Shown here: one piece after another, positions 1-7,698 of the stretch | Layout: every line of letters starts with the position of its first letter | Position numbering within the stretch: the first letter of the stretch is position 1 | NCBI GenBank assembly: GCA_002320285.1 | Contig: DCKE01000027.1 | Location: 5,561-69,560, forward strand | DNA length: 64,000 bases | Source of the DNA: Flavobacteriaceae bacterium UBA1682 | GTDB lineage: Bacteria > Bacteroidota > Bacteroidia > Flavobacteriales > Flavobacteriaceae | Direction of reading: 5' to 3' | Notes under the pieces: generated by a model | Told to the model about the DNA's origin: nothing | What the model saw: the letters and a program-made list of their open reading frames with translations, nothing else | Database searches by the model: none | Made by a program: the position numbers and the translations under genes

Positions 1-1700
1 TTGATGGAGGTACGCCTACTGAAATTGCAGACTACAAAAATCTGATGGTTGATAAAAACATTTCTCCTGATGGTAAAATGCTGCTTTCTGATAAGGCGGT
101 AAAAGTCAACAAAGTGTTGGGTAAAGATTTATATCCGTCCATGGAAAAATCGGACGTTTATGTATTTGATGCCTTAGATTATAGGCATTGGGATACGTGG
201 AACGATGGAACCCATAATCACGTTTTTATTTCTGAAATAGCCCAGCCGGAAAAAACAATTGATTTATTGAAAGATGAACCGTATGATTCCCCTCAAAAAC
301 CTTTTGGAGGAGATGAAGATTACATCTGGTCTCCTGATGGTAAAAAAGTAGTTTATGTTTCTAAAAAGAAATTTGGAACTGACTATGCCATGAGTACAAA
401 TACAGATTTGTATGAATATGATTTGGAAACCAAACAAACCAAAAATATCACAGAAGCTAATAAGGGATATGATACACATCCTACTTATTCACCAAATGGT
501 GATTTAACGTGGCTTCAGATGAAAAGAGATGGATACGAAGCAGATAAAAATGATATCATCGTACGATTTAAAGGTATGGATATGAACCTTACCGCTAATT
601 GGGATGGAACAGTCGATAGTTATCAGTGGGCACCAGATGGTAAAAAAATCTATTTTATTGCCGCAGTTGATGGAACCGTACAACTTTTTGAAGTTAACTT
701 TCCGGGGATGACTCGTATTGCTATTCAGGTACGTCAAGTAACCGATGGCAATTTTGATGTAACCGGTATCGTGGGTTTTGCAGCCGGAAAAGTTTTTTTG
801 ACGCGCACTGATTTTAATCATGCAACAGAAATATATGCTTATGACTTAAAAAAGGCTTCTTGGAATCAGGTGACTAAAGTCAATAACGACCTGTATGCTA
901 AAGTAGCGATGAGTAAGTCGGAAAAACGTTATGTAACGACTACAGATGGAAAAAAGATGTTGGTTTGGGTGGTCTACCCTCCAAATTTTGATCCAAATAA
1001 GAAGTATCCAACCTTATTGTATTGCCAAGGAGGACCGCAATCTGCTCTGACACAATTCTATTCATTCCGTTGGAATTTTCAATTGATGGCTGCTGAGGGG
1101 TATATCGTAGTGGCGCCAAACCGTCGTGGAATGCCTGGACATGGTGTGGCTTGGAATGAAGCGATCAGTAAAGATTGGGGAGGAAAGCCAATGGAAGATT
1201 ATTTAAATGCTATTGATGCAGTTTCAAAAGAAAAATATGTAGACAAGTCTCGTCTTGGCGCAGTTGGAGCGAGTTATGGCGGTTACTCAATTTTCTATTT
1301 AGCGGGTATTCACAATAACCGTTTTAAAACATTTATCTCTCACTGTGGTGTTTTCAACTTAGAGAGTATGTACGGTACCACGGAAGAAGTGTTTTTTCCA
1401 ACTTGGGATACCGGTGGAGCATATTGGGAAAAAGACAATGTCGATGCGCAAAAAGCGATGAAAGATTTTAACCCGATTAAAAATGTAAGCAAGTGGAATA
1501 CTCCAATCTTGGTGATTCAAGGAGGAAAAGACTATCGGGTTCCGATTGGACAAGGACAAGAAGCTTTTCAAGCGGCACAGCTGCTCGGTGTGAAAAGCAG
1601 ATTTGTTTACTTCCCGGAAGAAAATCACTGGGTTACTAAACCTCAAAATGCTCAAGTTTGGCAAGGAGAGTTTTTCCGCTGGTTAAAAGAGACTTTATAA
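1..1700 (+). CDS. S9 family prolyl oligopeptidase / dipeptidyl peptidase, 5'-truncated by window edge
   Basis: Serine peptidase of the S9 (prolyl oligopeptidase/DPP IV) clan. The reading frame is open to the left edge (the codons before the ATG at 45 read DGGTPTEIADYKNL), so the N-terminus lies outside the window. The visible N-terminal part has WD/TolB-like propeller repeats (SPDGKK, SPNGD, APDGKK). The C-terminal alpha/beta-hydrolase domain carries the nucleophile in GASYGGYS, the Asp in GGKDYRVP and the His in EENHWV, so the triad is complete. Family members cleave oligopeptides after Pro or Ala and are usually periplasmic; the signal peptide cannot be seen here. The gene converges on the ubiB-like gene across a shared hairpin. 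Confidence 0.92.
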   Translation, partial: DGGTPTEIADYKNLMVDKNISPDGKMLLSDKAVKVNKVLGKDLYPSMEKSDVYVFDALDYRHWDTWNDGTHNHVFISEIAQPEKTIDLLKDEPYDSPQKPFGGDEDYIWSPDGKKVVYVSKKKFGTDYAMSTNTDLYEYDLETKQTKNITEANKGYDTHPTYSPNGDLTWLQMKRDGYEADKNDIIVRFKGMDMNLTANWDGTVDSYQWAPDGKKIYFIAAVDGTVQLFEVNFPGMTRIAIQVRQVTDGNFDVTGIVGFAAGKVFLTRTDFNHATEIYAYDLKKASWNQVTKVNNDLYAKVAMSKSEKRYVTTTDGKKMLVWVVYPPNFDPNKKYPTLLYCQGGPQSALTQFYSFRWNFQLMAAEGYIVVAPNRRGMPGHGVAWNEAISKDWGGKPMEDYLNAIDAVSKEKYVDKSRLGAVGASYGGYSIFYLAGIHNNRFKTFISHCGVFNLESMYGTTEEVFFPTWDTGGAYWEKDNVDAQKAMKDFNPIKNVSKWNTPILVIQGGKDYRVPIGQGQEAFQAAQLLGVKSRFVYFPEENHWVTKPQNAQVWQGEFFRWLKETL

Positions 1701-1724
1701 TTCAAATTGAATTGATGTAAAGAA

Positions 1725-1759
1725 GGGCTGTCTCAACGTATAGAGGCAGCCCTTTTTTT
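1725..1759 (+). terminator. Rho-independent terminator of the S9 peptidase gene
   Basis: GGGCTGTCTC pairs with GAGGCAGCCC (one G-U) followed by seven T. It overlaps the stop codon of the convergent minus-strand gene, so it probably serves both. Confidence 0.85.
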
Positions 1760-3413
1760 ATTCATTTTTTTTAAAAATGGAGAGCAATACAACAATACTT
1801 AGAATACTGGAAACCAAAATTCCCAGTAAGCCCAAGGTGGGAATTCCCCACAGGTACGGAGGTCGGTTAGCCATGATAAGCAAGGCGGTTGCTACGCAAA
1901 ACCCAGCGATGAGCACCGTAAAGGCAAGGCGGTTTAAGGCTGTAGCGATGGCTTTGTTGGCCGAACTTAAGTCTTTGTTTTGCTGATTAACCACAATTTT
2001 TCCTTCATTGATTTGTTGCAACAACAAATTGAGGTTTTCCGGTAGCTCCCCTAATCCTTCACTAAGATTTCTAAGTGCTTTGGTGCTCTTGTTGAGAAGT
2101 TCTTTTGGACTCCATCGTCGTAAAAATATCTTTTTTATATACGGCTTAATGCTTTGAATTAAATTCATGCTCGGATCCAGATCCCGACCAATTCCCTCTA
2201 TCAAGACGATGCCTCTTACGAGTAAATAGGTGTATTCGGGCATCAAAATCTCGTTGTTGTTTAAAATCGTGGTAAACTTCTTTAGAATAGACTTAATATC
2301 GATGTTTTCTAAGGAATCGGTGTCCAGTATGTCAAAGAGCTCATGGATTTGCCGTTCGAGTTTTTGTTCGTCATCAAGTTTTATTTCAACGGCCATTTTT
2401 TTTAAGGTTTTTATTAATCGTTTGGCGTCTTTTGCAATAAAGTTGATGATGAAATCCTCGAGTAGTTCTTTGTCTTTGGGAATCATTTTGCCCATCGATC
2501 CAAAATCGATAAAAGCTAGTGAGCCGTCTGGCATCACAAATAAATTCCCGGGATGTGGGTCAGCATGGAAGAATCCGTGCTCCAAAACTTGGGTCATATA
2601 AACGTCAAGGCCTTTTTGAGCAATATCTTTTAAAACGAGCCCTTGCGACAGCAGTTTGTCTTTGTCCGTTATTTTAGTGCCCTCAATAAAGTCCATGCAC
2701 AACACATTGTCGTTGGAGAATTCACGATGCGGTAAAACGGGATGGACTTTAGCATTGTCTTTAAAGTTTTGAGCAAATTGCTCCATATTGCTCATCTCAT
2801 TTAAAAAAGACATTTCCTCGTGAATTGATTTCTCGAAGGAAGCCACGACATGCGTTAAATTTAGTTTTCTAAACGTTTCACTCGAGGACACGAGCAATCG
2901 GGCAATGTCTTTGATAATTAATAAGTCCGAACTGGTCTTTTCTTTAATACCGGGGCGTTTAATCTTTAAGATGACTTCTTTGTTATTTAACAAAATGCCC
3001 TTGTATACCTGAGAAATTGATGCGGTAGCCAGCGGCGTTTTGTCAATCTCGAGAAAATGTTCATCGGGATCAATACCGATTTCAGATTTTAAAATTTCCT
3101 TTATATCGAGCTCCATCGGAGCTACATTGTCCTGTAGTTTCTTTAATTCGGTTATCAGTTCAGGCGGTAATAAATCCTCTCTATTGCTAAACGTTTGACC
3201 GAGTTTGATGTAGGTAGGGCCTAAATCTTCCAGTACCATACGGATTCTCTCATATACGTTATAGTTGGATACGCCTTCTAATGCGGCGACGTCTACCTCT
3301 TTTGTTGTAGGTTTTTTGAGTTTGGTTTGTATCAACAACTCTTTAAAGCCATACTTGGACAGTATAGCGATTAATTCCGCGGTTCGCAAAATCTTTTTCT
3401 TTTGATTTTCCAT
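1758..3413 (-). CDS. ABC1/UbiB/AarF-family atypical kinase
   Basis: Atypical protein-kinase-like ATPase of the ABC1/UbiB/AarF family, associated with ubiquinone/menaquinone biosynthesis or lipid homeostasis. Family signatures are present: KLGQ near residues 70-73, the Ala-rich loop ATASISQVYKG near 129-139, HADPHPGN at 283-290 and the metal-binding DFG at 303-305. Two hydrophobic segments at the extreme C-terminus (about 500-548) should anchor it in the inner membrane, as in UbiB. The length of 551 aa is normal. No quinone genes are adjacent, so the exact substrate is unknown. Confidence 0.9.
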   Translation of the reverse strand: MENQKKKILRTAELIAILSKYGFKELLIQTKLKKPTTKEVDVAALEGVSNYNVYERIRMVLEDLGPTYIKLGQTFSNREDLLPPELITELKKLQDNVAPMELDIKEILKSEIGIDPDEHFLEIDKTPLATASISQVYKGILLNNKEVILKIKRPGIKEKTSSDLLIIKDIARLLVSSSETFRKLNLTHVVASFEKSIHEEMSFLNEMSNMEQFAQNFKDNAKVHPVLPHREFSNDNVLCMDFIEGTKITDKDKLLSQGLVLKDIAQKGLDVYMTQVLEHGFFHADPHPGNLFVMPDGSLAFIDFGSMGKMIPKDKELLEDFIINFIAKDAKRLIKTLKKMAVEIKLDDEQKLERQIHELFDILDTDSLENIDIKSILKKFTTILNNNEILMPEYTYLLVRGIVLIEGIGRDLDPSMNLIQSIKPYIKKIFLRRWSPKELLNKSTKALRNLSEGLGELPENLNLLLQQINEGKIVVNQQNKDLSSANKAIATALNRLAFTVLIAGFCVATALLIMANRPPYLWGIPTLGLLGILVSSILSIVVLLSIFKKNE

Positions 3414-3645
3414 ATTTGAGTAGAAGTTGGTATATAAATATACTGATAAACCCTTTGGTTGTGGTGCGATTTGAGTTAAACTTTATTTAAGGATTGTGTA
3501 CGGAGTTTCGGGTTTAAAGAGCAAATGGTTTAAAATTAAGGCCCTGACGGGCTAAATGGAGCAGGTTAATCCCGTGGAATAAGTATTAATAAAGGCGATT
3601 TTTTCGAATGATTTTTTATCTTTACCGCTTATAAAAATATCAGAT

Positions 3646-4842
3646 ATGTTTACATTTAGAATAAAACCTTTAGTATGGGCAGTAATGCTTGGTATTGGAG
3701 TTTCTACTAGCTATGCTCAGGATCGTTTGGTTAACTCCTTAAAGGTAAATGCTAGTGAAAAAAGCAAGGAATTATTTCAATTTACAGATGTCGTTAATAT
3801 AGAGAATACGTCTGTAAAAAATCAGGGTTCTTCGGGTACGTGCTGGAGTTATTCCGCGAACTCATTTTTGGAGTCAGAGATGATGAGAATGGGGAAACGT
3901 CCGGTTGAAATCTCTCAGATTTATTCGGCTCGTAATGCTTATATTGAAAAGGGAAAAATGTATGTGAAAATGCAGGGAGCGGTAACACTAGGTGATGGTG
4001 GTGCTTTTCATGATGTTATTAATATGTACAGAAAATATGGTGCAGTACCACAATCGGTTTATACGGGTTTAAACTACGGTACTGCAAATAATAAATTTGC
4101 AGAGATGGCCGCCGTGATGGAGGGCGTTTTAAAGGCCGTGGTATCAAATCCAAACGGAAAATTGACTCCAAATTGGCAGAAGGCTTATACCTCTGTGATC
4201 GATTCTTATCTGGGTACACCACCGGAAAGTTTTGAATTTGAAGGTAAAAAGTATACGCCAAAGACCTTTGCTAGTGAAGTTATTGGTATTAATGCAGATG
4301 ATTATATCGAGTTCAGTTCGTTGATGGATTATCCTCTATATTCAAAATTCACGTTATTAGTGCCGGATAACTGGTCGTTTGATCAGGTTTATAATGTGAA
4401 AATGGACGAGATGACGGATATAGTTGATTATGCTGTTAAAAACGGATTTACAGTAGCGTGGGCTGGAGATGTTAGTGAAAAGTCTTTTAGCTGGAAAAAT
4501 GGGGTAGCCTTTGTTCCTGAAAAGGAGTTTGAAGACATGACGGCTGAGGAAAAGGCGGATATGTTTAACGGACCTAAGAAGGAAGCTAAAGTAACTCCGG
4601 AAATGCGTCAAATCGCTTTTGATAATTATTCGACTACAGATGATCACGGTATGCATATCGTTGGATTGACTAAAGATCAAACCGGTAGAGAATATTATAT
4701 CGTAAAGAACTCTTGGGGGGTGAGCAATGATTATAAAGGGTATTTATATATGACTAAAGAATATGTGAAATATAAAACCACCGCAATTATGGTTCATAAA
4801 AAGGGAATTCCAACAGCATTAGCTAAGAAAATGAATTTATAG
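3646..4842 (+). CDS. Secreted C1-family cysteine peptidase (bleomycin hydrolase / aminopeptidase C type)
   Basis: Papain-superfamily peptidase of the C1B (PepC/bleomycin hydrolase) branch, predicted to be exported. A signal peptide covers about residues 1-24 (ending TSYA-QD). The catalytic set is complete: the oxyanion Gln and Cys in NQGSSGTCWSYS (Q60, C66), His337 in DHGMHIVGL, and Asn355 in VKNSWG. At 398 aa it is shorter than cytosolic PepC (about 440-450 aa), as is typical of the exported Bacteroidota versions. It probably acts as an aminopeptidase on peptides in the periplasm. It stands alone and is followed by its own terminator. Confidence 0.9.
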   Translation: MFTFRIKPLVWAVMLGIGVSTSYAQDRLVNSLKVNASEKSKELFQFTDVVNIENTSVKNQGSSGTCWSYSANSFLESEMMRMGKRPVEISQIYSARNAYIEKGKMYVKMQGAVTLGDGGAFHDVINMYRKYGAVPQSVYTGLNYGTANNKFAEMAAVMEGVLKAVVSNPNGKLTPNWQKAYTSVIDSYLGTPPESFEFEGKKYTPKTFASEVIGINADDYIEFSSLMDYPLYSKFTLLVPDNWSFDQVYNVKMDEMTDIVDYAVKNGFTVAWAGDVSEKSFSWKNGVAFVPEKEFEDMTAEEKADMFNGPKKEAKVTPEMRQIAFDNYSTTDDHGMHIVGLTKDQTGREYYIVKNSWGVSNDYKGYLYMTKEYVKYKTTAIMVHKKGIPTALAKKMNL

Positions 4843-4869
4843 ATCGGTATCAATCGGTTCAATATAAAA

Positions 4870-4899
4870 GGGTTGTATATAAAATACAGCCCTTTTTTT
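4870..4899 (+). terminator. Rho-independent terminator after the C1 peptidase
   Basis: GGGTTGTAT / ATACAGCCC stem (one G-U) with a short A-rich loop, then seven T. Confidence 0.85.
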
Positions 4900-4944
4900 G
4901 GCTAATGTTTTAATGAAAAGCGTAATTATTTTGATAATATTTCT

Positions 4945-4952
4945 TATTTTTG
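4945..4952 (+). promoter_or_regulatory. Bacteroidota -7 element (TATTTTTG) upstream of the MscS-type gene
   Basis: A perfect TAnnTTTG match ends 11 bp before the chosen ATG at 4964. No TTG lies at the usual 17-23 bp upstream distance. The short distance implies a very short leader. Confidence 0.45.
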
Positions 4953-4963
4953 AAAGAAACACT

Positions 4964-5791
4964 ATGGATAAAGTACAGTTAGGAGTTGGTAAGATGATTG
5001 AAACTATCTTAATAAGCTTGCCGAAGATTGCTGTGGGATTAGCGATTTTAGTAATTGGTAGTTTTGCTATTAAATGGATTCTACGATTTATAAAATTGCG
5101 TTTTGAAAAGAGAAATGTCGACATTTCTCTGCGCGGGTTTTTGATCTCCATTTTTAGATTTGCGCTCTACGCCTTATTGTTGATAACGGTTGCTTCGACG
5201 ATGGGCATTCAAACGACCTCTTTTGTCGCTGTATTTGGAGCAGCAGGTTTGGCGGTCGGTTTAGCACTGCAGGGCAGTTTGTCCAACTTAGCAGGAGGGG
5301 TGCTGATACTGATATTTAAGCCATTTAAAGTAGGTGATTACATATCTAACCCGGCGGGAACGGCAGGAACTGTGGAACGAATAGATATATTGTATACCTC
5401 GCTGCGAACCGCAGATGGAATTAGTGTTTATAGTCCCAACGGAACCTTAGCTAATTCGGTAATTTCGAATTATACCAACATTACACAGCGCCGTTTTGAC
5501 TTTACCATCGGAATTTCCTATGACGCGAATATTAAGGAAGCCAGAGAGTTGATGATGGAGGTGCTGATGAAAGATGGTAGAGTTCTCTCTGCGCCTAAAC
5601 CGGATATCTTTGTGAAGGGATTAGGGGAGAGTTCTGTGGATATGACCGTACGCGGTTGGACTGCACCTGCGGATTACTGGCAAGTATTCTATGAAATTCA
5701 AGAAAAATTGAAAGTTGCCTTGGATCAACATAAAATTGAAATACCTTTTCCACAAAGGGATTTGCATATTGTGAAAGGGAATTTGGAATAA
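4964..5791 (+). CDS. Small-conductance mechanosensitive channel (MscS family)
   Basis: Mechanosensitive ion channel of the MscS family, which releases solutes on hypo-osmotic shock. It has three N-terminal membrane segments. The pore-lining TM3 is rich in Ala and Gly (FGAAGLAVGLALQGSLSNLAGG), followed by the beta domain (FKVGDYI) and a C-terminal alpha/beta domain. An in-frame TTG start at 4898 exists, but it lies within the preceding terminator. ATG 4964 gives MDKVQLGVGKM and a normal 275-aa MscS, so I chose it. The gene is monocistronic and convergent with dusB across a bidirectional terminator. Confidence 0.92.
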   Translation: MDKVQLGVGKMIETILISLPKIAVGLAILVIGSFAIKWILRFIKLRFEKRNVDISLRGFLISIFRFALYALLLITVASTMGIQTTSFVAVFGAAGLAVGLALQGSLSNLAGGVLILIFKPFKVGDYISNPAGTAGTVERIDILYTSLRTADGISVYSPNGTLANSVISNYTNITQRRFDFTIGISYDANIKEARELMMEVLMKDGRVLSAPKPDIFVKGLGESSVDMTVRGWTAPADYWQVFYEIQEKLKVALDQHKIEIPFPQRDLHIVKGNLE

Positions 5792-5826
5792 AAAAAAAGA
5801 CTGTCTTAACGGACAGTCTTTTTTTT
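5791..5826. terminator. Bidirectional terminator between mscS-type gene and dusB
   Basis: Perfect 8-bp stem AGACTGTC / GACAGTCT with loop TTAACG, flanked by an A-run on the left and a T-run on the right, so it can work on both strands. Confidence 0.9.
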
Positions 5827-6823
5827 ATTCCATTACGTAATCTTTATAGATCTCAGCGATTTCTTCGAACTGTTTTAAAAGTTCTAAAGGATCGTCCGTG
5901 GTTACTAGTTTTTGACGATGCGGTTTAAAGCTGTGTATGCCCTTAAAATAGTTGGTATAATGGCGACGCATTTCTACGATGCCTAAGCGTTCGCCTTTCC
6001 ACTCCATAGACCAGATAAGGTGGTTCTTTGCAGCTTCTAAGCGATCTTCTACCGTTGGCGGAGCGAGCACTTCACCGGTATTGAAAAAATGTTTGATTTC
6101 ATTAAAAATCCAAGGGTAGCCAATTGCTGCCCGTCCAATCATCATGCCGTCTAGCCCAAATTTGTCTCTGTATTCTAAAGCCTTTTGCGGGCTGTCGATA
6201 TCGCCATTTCCAAAAATAGGAATAGTGATACGGGGATTGTTTTTAATACGTTCTATATGACTCCAATCGGAATGACCTTTATACATTTGTGCACGAGTAC
6301 GCGCATGCACAGTTAGAGCTTGCACCCCAATATCCTGAAGGCGTTCTGCAACTTCGTCGATATTGATGCTGTCTTCGTCCCAACCCAGTCTGGTTTTGAC
6401 AGTAACAGGAAGATGCGTGCTTTTGATCACGGCCTTGGTTAGGCGAACCATCAAGTCTATATCTTTTAAAACACCAGCACCAGCTCCTCTACAAACCACT
6501 TTTTTTACAGGACAACCAAAGTTGATGTCAACCAAGTCGGGTTGAACCGCCTCGACGATCTTTGCTGATAGCGCCATCGCTTCCTCATCGCCTCCGAAAA
6601 TTTGTATGCCCACAGGACGTTCGTAATCAAAAATATCTAATTTCATCCTGCTCTTCATCGCATCGCGAATCAAACCTTCCGACGAAATAAATTCAGAATA
6701 CATCAAATCGGCGCCGTGCATCTTACACAATCTGCGGAAGGGCGGGTCGCTCACATCTTCCATAGGAGCTAAAAGCAAAGGATAATCTGGAAGTTCGATG
6801 TTGCCTATTTTAATCATGGTCAC
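5825..6823 (-). CDS. dusB: tRNA-dihydrouridine synthase, DusB type
   Basis: FMN-dependent enzyme that reduces uridine to dihydrouridine in tRNA D-loops. It has the TIM-barrel N-terminal domain with LAPMEDVSDPPFR (FMN phosphate side), the catalytic cysteine C104 in NFGCPVKKVV, the FMN-binding Lys/Arg in TVKTRLGW, HARTRAQMYKG, and GNGDIDSP / GRAAIGYPW. A small helical tRNA-binding C-terminal domain follows. The length of 332 aa is normal. ATG codons at 6823 and 6817 are both possible starts; the first is used here. Confidence 0.93.
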   Translation of the reverse strand: MTMIKIGNIELPDYPLLLAPMEDVSDPPFRRLCKMHGADLMYSEFISSEGLIRDAMKSRMKLDIFDYERPVGIQIFGGDEEAMALSAKIVEAVQPDLVDINFGCPVKKVVCRGAGAGVLKDIDLMVRLTKAVIKSTHLPVTVKTRLGWDEDSINIDEVAERLQDIGVQALTVHARTRAQMYKGHSDWSHIERIKNNPRITIPIFGNGDIDSPQKALEYRDKFGLDGMMIGRAAIGYPWIFNEIKHFFNTGEVLAPPTVEDRLEAAKNHLIWSMEWKGERLGIVEMRRHYTNYFKGIHSFKPHRQKLVTTDDPLELLKQFEEIAEIYKDYVME

Positions 6824-6835
6824 TCAATTTGAGTG

Positions 6836-6843
6836 CAAAAGTA
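6836..6843 (-). promoter_or_regulatory. -7 promoter element (TACTTTTG) of dusB
   Basis: On the minus strand TACTTTTG matches TAnnTTTG and ends 13 bp before the start codon. No clear TTG is seen at -33. Confidence 0.5.
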
Positions 6844-7114
6844 CAATTTTTTTTATAGCTGAGCTTGCTTTAATAAAAGACGACAGCGGCTATACTTTTT
6901 AAATTATTTGTAGTAGCTTTATAACGATGGGCCAGAAGCGGTATTGGATTGTTTTTAATGCTGCAATCTGTAGATTATCAGAGCAATATCTGAAGGTCGG
7001 CCTTGTAATGAAGCTGTAATAAGTTATTGCTGCCGTGGTATTGACGAGTGAAGCATGGCGTAAAACGGGAAATAGGGGTACTGGCAATCGCTTAAAATCA
7101 AAAAACAATTAACT

Positions 7115-7603
7115 ATGAAAAAGAAATCACAACTTTTAATTTTAACATTGATATTAGCGGTCTCTTCCACCATAACGGCACAGGAGAAAAGCAAAACCGA
7201 GATGTTTCCAAAAGCAAAGGAGGGGTTTAAACAAGTTGTGATCAATCTGCCTAAAATCAAAAAAGAGGAGAATAATTACAAAATTGAACTTTTCGTCGGT
7301 AAAATGGCCAGCACAGATAGCTGTAATACGTATTCCTTAATCGGAGCGTTGACAGATCACAACCTAGAAGGTTGGGGATATACCTATTACAACTTTGATT
7401 CTGAAGGCCGTATTCTCAAAACCTTGATGATGTGTCCAGACGACACTAAAGTCAATAAATTTGTACACGATCAGGGTACTTTCATCAGATACAATAGTAA
7501 CCTGCCTATAGTGGTTTATGTTGCGGACGGTTTGGAAGTTCGATACAAAGTATGGAAGACCGATGGTAAGTGGATGAATAAAGAAGTGAAAAGTAAAAAA
7601 TAA
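7115..7603 (+). CDS. eco: Ecotin, periplasmic serine protease inhibitor
   Basis: Ecotin family (MEROPS I11), a dimeric periplasmic inhibitor of trypsin-fold serine proteases. A signal peptide covers residues 1-23 (ending TITAQ). The match to E. coli ecotin runs through the mature protein: LEGWGYTYYNFD, RYNSNLPIVVYV and RYKVWK all align. The two Cys of the conserved disulfide are present (C70, C107). Aligning on C107 places Leu104 at P1, followed by Met105-Met106, where E. coli has Met-Met-Ala; a Leu P1 would still suit chymotrypsin- or elastase-like enzymes. It is a single gene with its own terminator. The target protease cannot be inferred. Confidence 0.93.
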   Translation: MKKKSQLLILTLILAVSSTITAQEKSKTEMFPKAKEGFKQVVINLPKIKKEENNYKIELFVGKMASTDSCNTYSLIGALTDHNLEGWGYTYYNFDSEGRILKTLMMCPDDTKVNKFVHDQGTFIRYNSNLPIVVYVADGLEVRYKVWKTDGKWMNKEVKSKK

Positions 7604-7606
7604 TTG

Positions 7607-7631
7607 AAAGCTCGTTTTGACGAGCTTTTTT
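7607..7631 (+). terminator. Terminator after ecotin gene
   Basis: AAAGCTCG / CGAGCTTT stem with loop TTTTGA and a T-run. Confidence 0.85.
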
Positions 7632-7644
7632 GATGGAAGATTGA

Positions 7645-7674
7645 TTGGTAGACGGGTTTATTTCCGTAGCTTTA
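7645..7674 (+). promoter_or_regulatory. Probable promoter of the GAF-domain gene (TTG-N19-TAGCTTTA)
   Basis: TTG at 7645-7647 and TAGCTTTA at 7667-7674 (one mismatch to TAnnTTTG) are 19 bp apart. The ATG at 7699 follows by 24 bp. This supports the ATG over the in-frame TTG at 7645. Confidence 0.5.
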
Positions 7675-7698
7675 GCTTCCCAAAAGCCCTATAAATTT

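Noticed and set aside
3542..3553. GCCC-TGAC-GGGC hairpin upstream of the C1 peptidase as a terminator or operator
   Set aside because: Only a 4-bp stem with no T-run; could occur by chance.
6899..7108. Open frame on the minus strand in the dusB-ecotin gap
   Set aside because: No start context, no recognisable protein features and an AT-rich random composition.
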